Shown piece after piece: positions 1 to 7,898 of a DNA stretch of 46,438 nucleotides. Each line of letters begins with the position of its first letter. Within the stretch, counting starts at the first letter, position 1. The DNA lies in assembly GCA_026134025.1 (NCBI GenBank), contig JAOQII010000008.1:1-46438 (forward strand), written 5' to 3'. This DNA is from Candidatus Syntropharchaeum sp. Lineage in GTDB: Archaea; Halobacteriota; Syntropharchaeia; Syntropharchaeales; Syntropharchaeaceae. The notes beneath the pieces were generated by a model. It searched no databases. It saw nothing but the letters and a program-made list of their open reading frames with translations, and was not told where the DNA came from. The position numbers and the translations under genes were made by a program.

Positions 1-575
1 GTTTTGGTCAAGAAGATTTTTGATTTGCTTGTTAATTTGGTGAGGTTTGAGGGGTGGGTGGGTTTTTCAAAGTTCTCTTTAATAAATCTTGGACCAACGA
101 AGTCCATCTGGTGCATTTCATCAATCCGTGTGGGATTCAAAATCGTGTATCGCTTTTTGGATTTCACTCGTTTATAGCGCTCCCGCTTATTCACTTTCAG
201 ACCGTGCTTCTTCACAATCCGCTTTATCGTTGATACCGAGGGTATCTCATCCTTCGAAAAACCGAGCTTTTCCATCCTATACTGAATTGCATCTGCACCT
301 ACGCCGAGATACTTTGACTCGTTCTCGTTACTCTCCATCAGTGTTTTTCTGATGCTTACAACCGCTCTTTCAATCTCTTTGCATGTCTCCCTCCCGTGGT
401 TTTTGGGCGCTTTTGTGCGGGATTTATACCACTCCTCTTCGCCTGTTTTCAATCTATTCACCCACTTGAAGAGCCATGTCTCTGACCTATTCATCTCTCT
501 GTAAATATTTGCTGGTTTGTCACCCTTGAGATACCGATTTACAGCTTCAATCCTCTTCTGTTCCTCAATATCCAT
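1..575 (-). pseudogene. Integrase-type (DDE) transposase, partial, runs off left edge
   Basis: Read on the minus strand from an ATG at 575, an open frame continues about 191 codons to the window edge. It starts MDIEEQKRIEAVNRYLKG, has an N-terminal helix-turn-helix of the type used by IS481/IS3-like transposases (roughly residues 10-55), a basic stretch, and then DEMHQMDFVGPRFI, where the first catalytic Asp of the DDE core sits in MDFVG. After FVGPRFI the sequence no longer resembles the usual RNase H fold and becomes Lys/Thr/Ser-rich, so the gene is probably broken about 80 bases from the edge. The family call is solid; whether the gene is truly interrupted or continues beyond the window cannot be seen here. 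Confidence 0.75.
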
Positions 576-597
576 AACGCATCACAAATGATGCGTT
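576..597. repeat. Perfect 9-bp inverted repeat at the transposase start
   Basis: AACGCATCA and TGATGCGTT are exact inverted copies separated by CAAA. The left arm directly abuts the transposase ATG, so a transcript of that gene would carry the hairpin just before its start codon. It could be an operator, a translation-blocking hairpin or part of an IS end. No function is demonstrated. Confidence 0.6.
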
Positions 598-606
598 AAA
601 TCTTGC

Positions 607-862
607 TTATATCAAAATACTCCGCGATGTATTGAGCCCTTCCACATACTCTTTTGCCTGCTGCAAACCATCTCCAGGATCTTTGTATGCAGCTTTAGCC
701 TCAACAACCGCGATGGGAAAGTTATTTGAAATTTTCAAGATATAATCCGCTCGTTTAGGTCTCTTTCTCCGTACTTCATCCCCAATTACAACAATTCTTC
801 CATCTGTAAATGTTTTCCCCCTTCATAAGAACTCTATCAAAACTTTTATAATAATCTTTCAT
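607..862 (-). pseudogene. Type I restriction enzyme R subunit (HsdR), N-terminal fragment, frameshifted
   Basis: Minus-strand translation gives FTDGRIVVIGDEVRRKRP, then KRADYILKISNN, then PIAVVEAKA and DGLQQAKEYVEG. This is the N-terminal nuclease region of HsdR, where the Asp of ADYIL and the Glu and Lys of VEAK are the PD-(D/E)XK catalytic residues. A start ATGAAAGATTAT at 862 is in a different frame, and the two join if one base is restored near the G5A4 run around 814-823. The frame then ends at 607-609 after about 85 residues, whereas an intact HsdR is around 800-1000 residues with helicase domains. No hsdM or hsdS is visible. It is a relic of a lost restriction system beside a transposase relic. 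Confidence 0.75.
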
Positions 863-886
863 TCCTCACTGGATAAAACCCCCTCC

Positions 887-1447
887 TCACATAAACCCCT
901 TCACCTCCCCAAACACCTCCTCAATGCTCCTGTTCCCATCTATAAATACGACGTTACCCTCTGCAACCTTCCTGAAGTTACGGGAGATCTTTTCAAGCTT
1001 CTCAAGCTCTTCAAATAATTCTATTCCATTATTTCGCTGCTTTATTCGCTCAAGCGATACTTCAGGCGGTGTCTCGATGACAAAGGTAAGATCAGGGGTT
1101 ATAGAATACCGATTTATCATAACAACCCACTCAAGATCGAGCGTTAGCGACTGATACGCATAAGACGATAACCGATACCGATCAGAGATCACGATCTCTC
1201 CTTTCTCAATTCTCTCAACGATTATTTTTGTGTGCCAGGCCCTGTCTGCTGCAAAGAGAAGCGCGAGTGTTGCATCACTCACCTCAATCTCTTTTCTCAG
1301 GACACGCCTGATCAACTTCCCAATCTCTCCTGTTGTGGGTTCTTTTGTGAGATATACGGTGTAACCCTCGCTTTCTAACCATTCTGCAAGGAGCTTACTC
1401 TGTGTTGAGAGTCCTGAGCCATCTGTACCTTCAAATGCGATCAGCAT
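887..1447 (-). CDS. tmk: Thymidylate kinase family protein with altered Walker A
   Basis: dTMP kinase phosphorylates dTMP to dTDP for DNA precursor synthesis. The start chosen is ATG 1447 (MLIAFEGTDGSG), giving 186 residues. The longer frame from 1630 only adds sequence inside ahbD. Visible motifs are the P-loop region (residues 7-14), TKEP at 34-37 in the thymidylate-binding area, and SDRYRLSSYAYQ (DR at 89-90), which is typical of the family. The P-loop reads GTDGSGLS, so the invariant Lys is Leu13 (CTC). The gene overlaps the end of ahbD by 17 bases and is the last member of the ribosomal-protein operon. The Lys loss means that kinase activity should be tested rather than assumed, although the rest of the fold looks intact. 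Confidence 0.8.
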   Translation of the reverse strand: MLIAFEGTDGSGLSTQSKLLAEWLESEGYTVYLTKEPTTGEIGKLIRRVLRKEIEVSDATLALLFAADRAWHTKIIVERIEKGEIVISDRYRLSSYAYQSLTLDLEWVVMINRYSITPDLTFVIETPPEVSLERIKQRNNGIELFEELEKLEKISRNFRKVAEGNVVFIDGNRSIEEVFGEVKGFM

Positions 1448-2459
1448 AGATGCACCACGGCTCTTCTGCAAGATAACTCCCGTTGACCGCAAAAGCACGC
1501 GCCCTGCAACCGCCACAGATCGTGTTATATCGGCATGATCCGCATCGCCCCTCAAGCAATTCTGGATCACGAAGTTCCTTGAAGACCTCAGATTCCTTCC
1601 AGATCTCTTCAAAACCTGTATCCCGCACATTTCCGACCTTTATCGGCAGATATGGACATGGATTCACATCACCATCTGGTTTTATCCTGCAGTAGGCTGT
1701 TGCAGCAAGGCATCCCTTTGTAAACCTCTTAATCTGCCAGTCGTCCTCACCACCACGCTGCATGGCAATCCGCATAAACTGAGGTGCACAAACCGCTTTA
1801 AGTTCAATCGGAAAGTCCTGACTCTTTTCATATAAAAATACAAGCATGTCTTCGTACTGCTGTGGCGTTACATCGATGACATCCTCTGCCCTTCCTGTCG
1901 GGACAAGGAAAAAGAGATGAAAAGCATCAGCTCCGAGATCAAGTACGAAATCCATCATATCGGGGATTTCTTCATAGTTATCCCTCGTGATGGTTGTGTG
2001 AACCTGAAAGCTCAAACCACCTTCCTTGCACGCCTTTGCACCACCAATCGCAGCAGCGTGTGAGCCTTCAAGCCCTCTGAAATGATCATGGATCGAGGGT
2101 GAGAGGGCATCGATACTGATCCCCACCCGTGCAACACCCGCGTTTTTGAGCTTTGAAACAACTTCGTCGGTGAGGAGGGTTCCATTTGTGCCCATAACGA
2201 TCCTCAAGCCCTTGGAGTTCCCGTAGGATGCGATCTCGTAGATATCCTTTCTCAGAAGTGGCTCACCACCGCTCAAGATCAAAATCGGCTTTGAGAAAGA
2301 TGCGATGTCATCGATCAGCCTGAAAGCCTCATCGGTATTCAGTTCGTCAGGAGGTGCTTCACCAACTCCAACCGCATTGATGTAACAGTGATCACAGAAT
2401 AAGTTACACTCGTATGTTGTGTTCCATGAGATCAGTCGTGGTAAAAACGTATCGTTCAT
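1431..2459 (-). CDS. ahbD: Radical SAM heme synthase AhbD-like
   Basis: AhbD converts iron-coproporphyrin III to heme b by oxidative decarboxylation in the siroheme-dependent pathway of archaea and sulfate reducers. The 342-residue protein has the radical SAM cluster Cys18-x3-Cys22-x2-Cys25 (ECNLFCDHC), the GGEP motif at 64-67, and a C-terminal SPASM-type domain with GCLAATAYC, NPCPYLP and CGSCRYNTICGGC that can hold extra Fe-S clusters. FHLFFLVPTGRA and KAVCAPQFMRI match my recollection of AhbD better than AhbC or NirJ. It starts 6 bases after the DJ-1 gene and overlaps tmk. A partner ahbC with hemD lies at 9070-11057. An alternative role as another SPASM maturase is possible but less likely. 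Confidence 0.72.
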   Translation of the reverse strand: MNDTFLPRLISWNTTYECNLFCDHCYINAVGVGEAPPDELNTDEAFRLIDDIASFSKPILILSGGEPLLRKDIYEIASYGNSKGLRIVMGTNGTLLTDEVVSKLKNAGVARVGISIDALSPSIHDHFRGLEGSHAAAIGGAKACKEGGLSFQVHTTITRDNYEEIPDMMDFVLDLGADAFHLFFLVPTGRAEDVIDVTPQQYEDMLVFLYEKSQDFPIELKAVCAPQFMRIAMQRGGEDDWQIKRFTKGCLAATAYCRIKPDGDVNPCPYLPIKVGNVRDTGFEEIWKESEVFKELRDPELLEGRCGSCRYNTICGGCRARAFAVNGSYLAEEPWCIYADRI

Positions 2460-2465
2460 CTGTAA

Positions 2466-3014
2466 TCATAATCTGGCAAGAACGCCACCATTAACCGCTT
2501 CTGCAACCTCACGCCCCTTCATTATCTCAAGCAGCTTGAAAGCAAACTCCATCGCAGTTCCAGGTGAGCGGCTCGTCACAATCTTTCTGTCGACAACAAC
2601 TCGATCCTCACGATAATCGCCAGCGTCAATCTCATCCTTTACCGAGGGGTGACTTGTTGCAGAGACGTGCGCCAATATCCCAAGATCCGAGAGCGTCGTG
2701 GGCGCACCACAGATTGCAGCTATGATCTTGCCAGCCTCGTGCATCTGCTTTACAGCCTCACGAATCTTTGAATCATTCCTCAGATTGATGTAGCCTGGAT
2801 TTCCACCGGGCAGGACAATTGCATCAAAATCAAGTGGATCAATCGCATTTAAAACCGTATCTGCCATGACTTTGACGCCATGCGCAGCCTCAACGAGTTC
2901 AGTCTCACTGAGTGAAGCCGTCACAACCTCGACACCTCCACGACGCAGTATATCCACGACCGTAAGGGCTTCGATCTCCTCAAAACCTGGTGCAAGTGGC
3001 AATAAAACCTTCAT
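2466..3014 (-). CDS. DJ-1/PfpI family protein
   Basis: The 182-residue protein belongs to the ThiJ/DJ-1/PfpI superfamily, whose members act as chaperones, glyoxalase/deglycase-like enzymes or proteases. It starts MKVLLPLAPGFEEIEA, with the family's acidic residue in FEEIEA near residues 12-15. The nucleophile elbow is AAICGAP with Cys102. The length suits YajL/DJ-1 rather than the larger Hsp31 group. It sits 6 bases downstream of rpl30 and 6 bases upstream of ahbD on the same strand, in the position where rpl15 and secY usually follow in archaea. The substrate cannot be inferred. A protective role for translation or porphyrin chemistry would be speculation from context. Confidence 0.85.
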   Translation of the reverse strand: MKVLLPLAPGFEEIEALTVVDILRRGGVEVVTASLSETELVEAAHGVKVMADTVLNAIDPLDFDAIVLPGGNPGYINLRNDSKIREAVKQMHEAGKIIAAICGAPTTLSDLGILAHVSATSHPSVKDEIDAGDYREDRVVVDRKIVTSRSPGTAMEFAFKLLEIMKGREVAEAVNGGVLARL

Positions 3015-3020
3015 CCTGCA

Positions 3021-3494
3021 TCACCTCATCTTCTTGAGAAGTTCATTGATTGCATCACCATGATAACCAAGTTCTCCTCCTTCCTTGAATGATCGCTTGA
3101 TACCTTTGTGACCCTTTCTTGGAGGATGAAGCCTGAAAACAGGTTTTAACCCAGGTATATCCGTGATTTTTACTTTTTCTTCATATATAGACTTTGAAAG
3201 TTCTTCGATCGAGTTAAACTCGGTATTATCCCTTAGATATTCATCCGTGAGCCGACTTCCACCCTTGAGGCGTCCACGCCGTTGCAAGAGCCGTACAATA
3301 CTATCGAGACTGATTTCGCCCCATGCAACGTAGTTTGTAACTTTTTTGATCATGCCAAGATAGTGCACATCATCTGGCAGCAGGACGCAATGGTTAACCC
3401 TGTGTAGCCGCAGCATCTTCAGTGTATCACGGATCTCAGGCCTTAAGCCCACATCACCTCTCAGTCTTACAACCGCATACATGCCTCTCCTCAC
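3021..3494 (-). CDS. rpl30: Large-subunit ribosomal protein uL30
   Basis: Archaeal L30 of 157 residues, close to the usual ~155. The N-terminal [20 protein letters not shown] is the ribosomal L30 ferredoxin-like fold shared with bacteria. [13 protein letters not shown] and the C-terminal basic extension [20 protein letters not shown] are archaeal/eukaryotic features. A methionine four residues into the frame (MRRGMYAVV) is a possible alternative start. The ATG at 3494 overlaps the end of rps5 by 4 bases, so translation is probably coupled. In most archaea rpl15 and secY come next; here a DJ-1 gene does. Confidence 0.95.
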   Translation of the reverse strand: MRRGMYAVVRLRGDVGLRPEIRDTLKMLRLHRVNHCVLLPDDVHYLGMIKKVTNYVAWGEISLDSIVRLLQRRGRLKGGSRLTDEYLRDNTEFNSIEELSKSIYEEKVKITDIPGLKPVFRLHPPRKGHKGIKRSFKEGGELGYHGDAINELLKKMR

Positions 3495-4144
3495 ACCTTC
3501 ATTGTAACCGTTGATTTCAGTGCATCAAACGTTGCCATCGCGAAGTTCAGAGTTGTCCGTTCCTGTCCTCCTGAGTATGTCCAGACATCATCGATTCCAG
3601 CAAGCTTCAGAACTTTCTGGGGTGTCTCACCACATACAAGCCCAAGTCCTTTTGGTGCAGACTTCAGAACGATTTTTACGCTCCCAGCCTTTCCCGAGAC
3701 CTCGAATGGCACGGTATGAGGCTCTCCGCATCCGCATTCCCATGAGCCGCATCCTCGCTTTATTTTTATCAAATTGAGCTTTGCAGCTTTCGCAGCCTTT
3801 GTAATTGCAGGTCCAACCTGCAGATCCTTTGTATGTGCAACCCCGACATATCCGTCTTCATTCCCGACAACGACACAGACCCTGAATTTAACCCTTCTGC
3901 CCGAGTCTGTCATTCGCTGTACCATATTGATATCAATCACATCCTCCCTCATCTCTGGAAGGAGTGCATCGATGATCTCGGATTCTCTGATCGGAAGACC
4001 AGAATTTAATGCATCATCTATGTTCTCAATCTGACCGCTCTGGACCATCTTGCCAAGCTTTGTCTTTGGGATCCAACCTGAGAGATCCACTTTGCTCACG
4101 CGGCTTCCACTCGGCTGCCCTCTACTTCTTCTACCTTTCGCCAT
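3491..4144 (-). CDS. rps5: Small-subunit ribosomal protein uS5
   Basis: uS5 contributes to decoding fidelity and mRNA entry on the 30S subunit. I start it at ATG 4144 ([18 protein letters not shown]), giving 217 residues. A longer frame from 4171 adds nine residues inside the rpl18 overlap and is less usual, and an AAGGAAG stretch lies a suitable distance upstream of 4144. The double-stranded RNA-binding-like N-terminal domain has [20 protein letters not shown], and the C-terminal half has the GCGSWECGC insert found in archaeal S5. It overlaps rpl18 by 14 bases upstream and rpl30 by 4 bases downstream. Confidence 0.95.
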   Translation of the reverse strand: MAKGRRSRGQPSGSRVSKVDLSGWIPKTKLGKMVQSGQIENIDDALNSGLPIRESEIIDALLPEMREDVIDINMVQRMTDSGRRVKFRVCVVVGNEDGYVGVAHTKDLQVGPAITKAAKAAKLNLIKIKRGCGSWECGCGEPHTVPFEVSGKAGSVKIVLKSAPKGLGLVCGETPQKVLKLAGIDDVWTYSGGQERTTLNFAMATFDALKSTVTMKV

Positions 4145-4655
4145 CTGTGATCGCTTCCTTAACAAGTTCAAAATTATCTGGCAAACTGGCGTATTTTTCG
4201 AGATGATCGGCGATCACCTGTCCTCTGATCCTTGAATCCTCAGGAAACATCTCGTAAGAACACGGAACCTCAAACCCTGCGTCAATCGCTCCCTTGACAG
4301 CAGCATAGACCTTTGATCCCCTGGAGGATGAAGCAAGACCGAGATCAAGGATGGCATCGGCAAAACCGGCATCTCTCGCTCTCATCCCAAATAAAAGTCC
4401 TGTCAGGTATGCTGCTGGTGTGTTTCCGCAATACCCTTCATATCCAAATTTTAGTAACTCACTTGATCTTGCAGCGGCAAAAGTGCGATCTCCAGCCTTA
4501 TCGAAGATTACGAGCTGGATCGTGATTTCTTTGTTACTTCGCCTTACCACCATTCTCGGTTTTTTTGAGAACAAAAGCTTCAACCGTGCATGATAATCTG
4601 TTTTTCCTTCTCGCCGTCTTCTGAACGGAACGCTGTATCTTGGACCTTGCGCCAT
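4131..4655 (-). CDS. rpl18: Large-subunit ribosomal protein uL18
   Basis: uL18 binds 5S rRNA in the central protuberance. The 174-residue length fits archaeal members. It starts [20 protein letters not shown], followed by [20 protein letters not shown], which is the 5S rRNA-binding surface. [17 protein letters not shown] and [20 protein letters not shown] are well-known archaeal/eukaryotic L18 (L5e-like) blocks. It follows rpl19e with a single intervening base and overlaps rps5, as in the canonical archaeal spc cluster. Confidence 0.95.
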   Translation of the reverse strand: MAQGPRYSVPFRRRREGKTDYHARLKLLFSKKPRMVVRRSNKEITIQLVIFDKAGDRTFAAARSSELLKFGYEGYCGNTPAAYLTGLLFGMRARDAGFADAILDLGLASSSRGSKVYAAVKGAIDAGFEVPCSYEMFPEDSRIRGQVIADHLEKYASLPDNFELVKEAITDGER

Positions 4656-4656
4656 T

Positions 4657-5106
4657 CTATACCTCTGATGTGTGACTCTCGATAAATGTTTTCAGGTGGT
4701 TTAAGTCCCTGAATTCTCCCCCTCCAGCCTTGTTGTAAATCATCCTGTACGTGCTTCGGTCGAGTGTGTTATCATCACGAAGCCGCTTCAACAACCTGCG
4801 CTGTGCACGAATTTTCGTAATCCATCGCTTTTTCTTTGGGAGTCTCGCATATTTCGCTCCTTTTCTTTTCCCATGACCTCGAAGATGGCCGTATCTTCGC
4901 TTTTCCGCCCTGATGCGCGCTCGCCCCCTGCTCACACCTTTCACAGGCTTTTTCTTGATTATACCTTCCTCTATCCTGTCCCGTATGTCCTCACGGGTCA
5001 CAGCCTCTGCGATCGTATCAGATTCCTCAGGATCGAACCAGACTCGTCCCACTCCAACATTGAGGACCTTTGCTGCCAGTCTTTTCTGATGCTGTAGGTT
5101 GGTCAT
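4657..5106 (-). CDS. rpl19e: Large-subunit ribosomal protein eL19
   Basis: eL19 occurs in archaea and eukaryotes but not bacteria, and binds 23S rRNA near the subunit bridge. The 149-residue protein begins [20 protein letters not shown] and has the long basic helix region [18 protein letters not shown] and [20 protein letters not shown]. It is the first gene of the operon, with a TATA box about 30 bases upstream and no rpl32e or rpl6 before it, so the spc cluster is cut on this side as well as after L30. Confidence 0.95.
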   Translation of the reverse strand: MTNLQHQKRLAAKVLNVGVGRVWFDPEESDTIAEAVTREDIRDRIEEGIIKKKPVKGVSRGRARIRAEKRRYGHLRGHGKRKGAKYARLPKKKRWITKIRAQRRLLKRLRDDNTLDRSTYRMIYNKAGGGEFRDLNHLKTFIESHTSEV

Positions 5107-5134
5107 AAATACTCACTAATCTCCCATGCCCAAT

Positions 5135-5143
5135 CTATATAAG
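5135..5143 (-). promoter_or_regulatory. TATA box of the ribosomal-protein operon
   Basis: On the minus strand the sequence is CTTATATAG, centred about 33 bases upstream of the rpl19e ATG at 5106. With the usual 24-27 base TATA-to-start spacing, transcription would begin about 5-10 bases before the ATG, giving a very short leader. No other strong TATA is seen in the 98-base gap. Confidence 0.6.
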
Positions 5144-5204
5144 ATTTTCTTCATAGCCTATTTTCCCTATACTGAGGCTCTTAATAACTGCTACCATTGC
5201 TAAG

Positions 5205-6137
5205 CTATCTTTGAGAAGATCCTTCCAGAAACTTGATCGATCTAACGATCGTCTCATTCACCGGGGTGGGTATCTCATGCTTCCTGCCTAACTCAACAAA
5301 GATGCCGTTTAAAAAATCTATCTCTGTTCTTTTACCTTGTTCTATGTCTTTTAACATCGAAGAATGATGCTTCTCGGTCGGTGGTATCTGTTTATCCTTT
5401 AAATAATCCAGATATTCTTCTGCGCTCTTCCAGAAGAGTTCAACACCCTCTGCTTCTGCCACCGCTGTTGCTTCCGTTATCAGATCTCTTATGATTGAGA
5501 AGGCGTTGGGATCGAGCAGTCTGCCATAGTTTACCCTGAAAATAGCGCTCAATGGGTTAAGGGCTGAATTATACAATGCTTTTGCCCAGATATGCATCTG
5601 GATGTTATCCACAACTTCTGAAGGTATACCTGCCTCGTTGAATATAGAAACGATTTGCTTGGATCTTTCAGTGACCACATTGTTAAGCTCGCCAATTTTT
5701 GTGGTATCTGCAGCGACCGTTACGTTTACCTCTCCATGATTCACCATCTCAAAACCGGTTATAACCATACCGCTGATTGTCCGCGCTTTGCCAACGTGCC
5801 CTGCTATAATCTCCTCATTTCCTATACCGTTCTGCAAACTGATGACCACTGAATCATCAGGGATAAAGGCTTTCAGATCCTCCATCGCCCTTGCAGTATC
5901 GAATGATTTTGTCGCAAGCAGTACGATCTCTGGCTCATAATCCTCTCTCAGCTTCGAGGTTGCGGTAATACTTCTGATAAGGTGTGTGCCCCAGATGCCG
6001 GAGATCTTAAGCCCGTTTTCTCTTATCGGTCTCATATACTTTTCTCTTCCAATGAGTGTAACGTCGTGCCCTTCCTTTGCTAACATGCCACCGAAGGCAC
6101 ACCCCAATGCTCCTGCGCCCATTATGAGAAATTTCAT
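5205..6137 (-). CDS. panE: 2-dehydropantoate 2-reductase (ketopantoate reductase)
   Basis: The enzyme reduces ketopantoate to pantoate with NAD(P)H in coenzyme A biosynthesis. The 310-residue protein starts MKFLIMGAGALGCAFGGMLA, a Rossmann GxGxxG motif at residues 7-12. The central LLATKSFDTARA and ISLQNGIGNEE blocks, and the C-terminal helical domain with KALYNSALNPLSAIF (catalytic Lys region) and DIEQGKRTEIDFLNG, are characteristic of the ApbA/PanE family. It is monocistronic on the minus strand. Its start faces the aldehyde oxidoreductase across an 86-base divergent region. A related short-chain 2-ketoacid reductase role cannot be excluded. Confidence 0.9.
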   Translation of the reverse strand: MKFLIMGAGALGCAFGGMLAKEGHDVTLIGREKYMRPIRENGLKISGIWGTHLIRSITATSKLREDYEPEIVLLATKSFDTARAMEDLKAFIPDDSVVISLQNGIGNEEIIAGHVGKARTISGMVITGFEMVNHGEVNVTVAADTTKIGELNNVVTERSKQIVSIFNEAGIPSEVVDNIQMHIWAKALYNSALNPLSAIFRVNYGRLLDPNAFSIIRDLITEATAVAEAEGVELFWKSAEEYLDYLKDKQIPPTEKHHSSMLKDIEQGKRTEIDFLNGIFVELGRKHEIPTPVNETIVRSIKFLEGSSQR

Positions 6138-6223
6138 GCCAGTAATAAAGCTTGCTATAGATAAGGTATTTTCGTTTTTAATCCGACAGGTATTTCTTTA
6201 ATCAGCGCAGTTAAATCTATCGT

Positions 6224-7891
6224 GTGAATCCAGAAGATCGCTATGGCTGGTGCGGCAGGATACTTGAGATCAACCTCTCAGCGGGTAGTATCACGACGAT
6301 AACCCCCCAATCTAATCTTTTACATGAGTATCTTGGCGGCAGGGGACTTGGTGCAAGGTTCGTATATGATAACGGAGTTGTTGATGCGCTATCTGAGGAT
6401 AACATCCTTGTTTTTGCAGCAGGACCCTTGACAGGTACGCCCACGCCCGCCTCCGGTAGAGCCTCAGTTACAACAAAGTCCCCTGCAACAGGAACGATCT
6501 TTGATGCAAATGCAGGCGGAAAATTCGGATATGTGCTGAAAAAGGCGGGCTTTGATGCGATTGTGGTACGGGGAATCGCCGAGATGCCTGTTATAATCGA
6601 GGTAGAGGATGACGAGGTTGATATAAAAGATGGCAGAAATCTCTGGGGCATCAATGTAAAGGAAGCAACAAATATCCTGAAAAAGCGGAAAAAGGGCTCG
6701 TTTGCCGTCATCGGAAAAGCAGGCGAGAGACGTTCAAATATCGCATCGATCGCGGTTGATGGATCTCACTACTTTGCGCGTGGAGGGGTTGGAGCTGTAA
6801 TGGGTTCTAAAAATCTCAAGGCGATTGTTATAAGTGGTAGTGGAAAGGTTCAGATCTTTGATAAGGATCAATTTGAGAAAACACGCCGTACAATCCACCG
6901 TATGCTTGTTGCATCACCCACGATCGATAAAGGGCTCAAGGTCTTTGGTACACCGGTGCTTGTTAAGATCGCAGAATGGATGCAGATACTTCCTGTTGGT
7001 AACTTCAGCGGTGAGGCGTTTGATGCAAGCTCGCTATATGGATCAAAGCTCAAATCTGCGCACCCGTCAAAGCGACGTGCCTGCCCAGCGTGTCCGATCG
7101 GATGTAAACGAGAAGAGAATGGCGGTTACGAGCTTCCAGAGTATGAGACGATCGCGATGTTTGGTCCAAACCTCCTGAATCGGGATCTTGAAACCATTAT
7201 CGAGGCTAACCGAATCTGCAACGACTATGGGATCGATACGATCTCAGCAGGAGGTATAATAGCAGATCTTGGTGTTACCGGCTCAGATGAGATTTTAGGG
7301 CTTGTCAAAGATCTTGGAGAGAGTGGGATAAACTCTAAGCATTCAAGTTCAATCTCGGTTAAAGGGCTTGAACTACCGGGTTATGATCCACGCCGGGTTA
7401 TGGGGCTTGGCTTCAGCTATGCAACCTCCAATCGAGGCGGATGCCACACGAGAGCATACATGGTCGCACCAGAGATCCTGAAGAAGCCAAAGGCGATAAA
7501 TCCACTGACACTGGGCGGTAAAGCGGGATATGTGAAGGTATTTCAGGATAGATTTGCCGCTGTTGATTCACTCGTTGTCTGCAAGTTCGCCTTCTTTGGT
7601 GTATCTGAAGAGGAGTATGCAAATATACTTACCGCTGTTACAGGTCTTGAATTCACGTCAGAGGATCTCATGTGCGTGGGTGAGCGGATATGGAATCTTG
7701 AACGGCTTTACAACCTCAGGGAAGGGTTTACAAGAGCGGATGATACCCTGCCCGAGCAGTTCTTTGATGGTTTAAGCCGCGATGCCTTTGAAGATACACT
7801 CGATGAGTACTATGCGATCAGGGGCTGGGATGATGGAGGTGTGCCGAAGAAGGATAAACTGCGAAGGCTTGGGTTATTAAAAAAGGAGTGA
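6224..7891 (+). CDS. Tungsten-containing aldehyde:ferredoxin oxidoreductase family protein
   Basis: AOR-family enzymes oxidise aldehydes to acids with ferredoxin, using a tungsto-bispterin cofactor and one [4Fe-4S] cluster. The 555-residue protein begins at GTG 6224 with GWCGRILEINLSAGS. It shows GGRGLGARFVYD, AAGPLTGTPTPASGR and GGVGAVMGSKNLKAI, all typical of the N-terminal pterin-binding domain. Cluster ligands are Cys287-x2-Cys290-x3-Cys294 (CPACPIGC), with a later Cys in EDLMCVGERIWN. It is somewhat shorter than classical AOR (about 605). A TTTAAT element some 25 bases before the GTG suggests a leaderless message. The aldolase gene follows after 7 bases, so the two are probably one operon. 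The natural aldehyde is unknown. Confidence 0.9.
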   Translation: MNPEDRYGWCGRILEINLSAGSITTITPQSNLLHEYLGGRGLGARFVYDNGVVDALSEDNILVFAAGPLTGTPTPASGRASVTTKSPATGTIFDANAGGKFGYVLKKAGFDAIVVRGIAEMPVIIEVEDDEVDIKDGRNLWGINVKEATNILKKRKKGSFAVIGKAGERRSNIASIAVDGSHYFARGGVGAVMGSKNLKAIVISGSGKVQIFDKDQFEKTRRTIHRMLVASPTIDKGLKVFGTPVLVKIAEWMQILPVGNFSGEAFDASSLYGSKLKSAHPSKRRACPACPIGCKREENGGYELPEYETIAMFGPNLLNRDLETIIEANRICNDYGIDTISAGGIIADLGVTGSDEILGLVKDLGESGINSKHSSSISVKGLELPGYDPRRVMGLGFSYATSNRGGCHTRAYMVAPEILKKPKAINPLTLGGKAGYVKVFQDRFAAVDSLVVCKFAFFGVSEEEYANILTAVTGLEFTSEDLMCVGERIWNLERLYNLREGFTRADDTLPEQFFDGLSRDAFEDTLDEYYAIRGWDDGGVPKKDKLRRLGLLKKE

Positions 7892-7898
7892 TAAGCCT

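Noticed and set aside
1-168. Plus-strand open stretch starting VLVKKIFDLLVNLVRF at the left edge
   Set aside because: It has no visible start, stops after about 56 codons and lies antisense to the recognisable transposase frame; chance coding is more likely.
1448-1630. Upstream extension of the thymidylate kinase frame (61 extra residues)
   Set aside because: The extension lies wholly inside ahbD and does not resemble the kinase; MLIAFEG is the normal family N-terminus.
3511-5097. Several plus-strand ORFs of 60-90 codons opposite the ribosomal genes
   Set aside because: They are antisense shadows of clearly conserved ribosomal protein genes and show no family features.
6241-6711. 156-codon minus-strand ORF opposite the aldehyde oxidoreductase
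   Set aside because: Antisense to a conserved domain, composition rich in Ser/Pro/Thr as expected of a shadow frame, no ribosome-binding site seen.
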